Assembly: GCA_958448515.1 (NCBI GenBank)
Contig: CAUDEF010000018.1
Span: 1-41,017 of the forward strand
DNA length: 41,017 bases
DNA from: an uncultured Phascolarctobacterium sp.
GTDB taxonomy: Bacteria > Bacillota > Negativicutes > Acidaminococcales > Acidaminococcaceae
Direction: 5' to 3'
This document shows, one piece after another, positions 40,649 to 41,017 of this stretch. The translations under genes and the position numbers were made by a program. Numbering within the stretch: position 1 is the first letter of the stretch; the number at the start of each line of letters is the position of its first letter. The notes below the pieces were generated by a model. It was given only the letters and a program-made list of their open reading frames with translations, did not search any database and was not told where the DNA came from.

Positions 40649-40798
40649 TTATTTGGTTTCTTTATGAGGAGTGTGTTTTTTGCAGAATTTGCAGTATTTA
40701 TTGATTTCGATACGATCTGGATCGTTCTTTTTGTTTTTGTTGGTTTGGTAGTTTCTTTGTTTGCATTCAGTGCATGCCAAAGTAATCAAAGTACGCAT
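40649..40798 (-). CDS. rpmG: Ribosomal protein L33, zinc-binding (C+) form
   Basis: A 49-residue protein: MRTLITLACTECKQRNYQTN, then KNDPDRIEINKYCKFCKKHT. Two CxxC pairs (CTEC and CKFC) make it the zinc-binding C+ paralogue; organisms with several rpmG genes often regulate C+ and C- forms by zinc. GAGGTG precedes ATG 40798. It has its own promoter after tuf and leads into secE. Confidence 0.96.
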   Translation of the reverse strand: MRTLITLACTECKQRNYQTNKNKKNDPDRIEINKYCKFCKKHTPHKETK

Positions 40799-40856
40799 CT
40801 AGTTACACCTCGCTTACGTTAATAAAATAAAACCAATCTCAAATTGTCGCTAATAT

Positions 40857-40885
40857 AGAGTACCACAGTTAACACTTTATGTCAA
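40857..40885 (-). promoter_or_regulatory. Promoter of the rpmG–secE–nusG operon
   Basis: On the minus strand TTGACA (40880–40885), 17 bp, TACTCT (40857–40862), about 60 bp before the rpmG start. Confidence 0.75.
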
Positions 40886-40905
40886 CTATAAATATATTCA
40901 TAATT

Positions 40906-40942
40906 TTAAAATTATAAGACCGGCCAGAGACCGGTCTTATAA
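40906..40942 (-). terminator. Terminator of tuf
   Basis: A 12-bp perfect stem TTATAAGACCGG/CCGGTCTTATAA with a 7-nt loop, followed by TTTTAAAAT on the minus strand, about 30 bp after the tuf stop. Confidence 0.85.
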
Positions 40943-40973
40943 CTGCATTTTGTAAGAATCTGATTAAGCTTCT

Positions 40974-41017
40974 TCTACTTCGGAAACAACGCCAGCGCCT
41001 ACAGTACGGCCACCTTC
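40974..41017 (-). CDS. tuf: Elongation factor Tu, last 14 codons (partial)
   Basis: The minus-strand frame entering from the right edge reads EGGRTVGAGVVSEVEEA and stops at TAA (40974–40976), the usual end of EF-Tu. Only the C-terminus is in the window. Its place before rpmG–secE–nusG is the common gene order. Confidence 0.93.

Overview
This is low-GC bacterial DNA whose right half is the conserved block tuf–rpmG–secE–nusG–rplK–rplA–rplJ–rplL–rpoB–rpoC, all read on the minus strand. RpoB and RpoC are separate and Firmicutes-like, rpoC opens with TTG, and S-box (SAM-I) and L10-leader RNAs are present. An ArnT/PMT-like glycosyltransferase, a class-I fumarase–malic enzyme operon and a two-gene SufC/SufB system fit a strictly anaerobic diderm Firmicute. 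A Negativicutes member such as the Acidaminococcaceae is my inference, not something the sequence proves.

Layout. (1) 1–9.3 kb is accessory DNA: an Api92/YubB-like protein (cut by the window edge), a DUF932 protein with a structured leader, a type III restriction–modification operon with its own XRE regulator, a short relaxase with a MobC-like partner and a candidate oriT, a DUF234-type ATPase, and two tiny excisionase-like HTH proteins. It ends beside the 3' end of a tRNA-Glu/tRNA-Gln pair, which suggests an integrated mobilizable element; no integrase is visible. (2) 9.7–17.7 kb is housekeeping: a DUF2284 protein with SufB and SufC, divergent lgt, tRNA-Arg, then metQ under a SAM-I riboswitch, followed by sfsA, an rRNA methyltransferase and a CaiB/BaiF-family enzyme. 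(3) 17.8–24.7 kb holds malic enzyme–fumarase alpha–fumarase beta (pyruvate/malate/fumarate interconversion), then a tightly packed run of a hydantoinase/oxoprolinase-like protein, an HDAC-like deacetylase, RdgB and a YfcE-like phosphodiesterase. (4) 24.7–29.3 kb holds a candidate C-rich small RNA, a 50-residue Cys-rich protein, an unknown protein, a GT39-type membrane glycosyltransferase and a two-component system. (5) 29.3 kb to the end is the transcription/translation block, with visible regulatory RNA: the L10 leader, a candidate L1 site, the rplL terminator, a separate rpoBC promoter and an attenuator-like hairpin before rpoB.

No CRISPR array, insertion sequence or rRNA gene was seen. Most likely novelties are the Cys-rich insertion in SufC, the translationally coupled hydantoinase–HDAC pair with a Cys-rich HDAC tail, the candidate sRNA near 24.9 kb, and the structured leader before the DUF932 gene.
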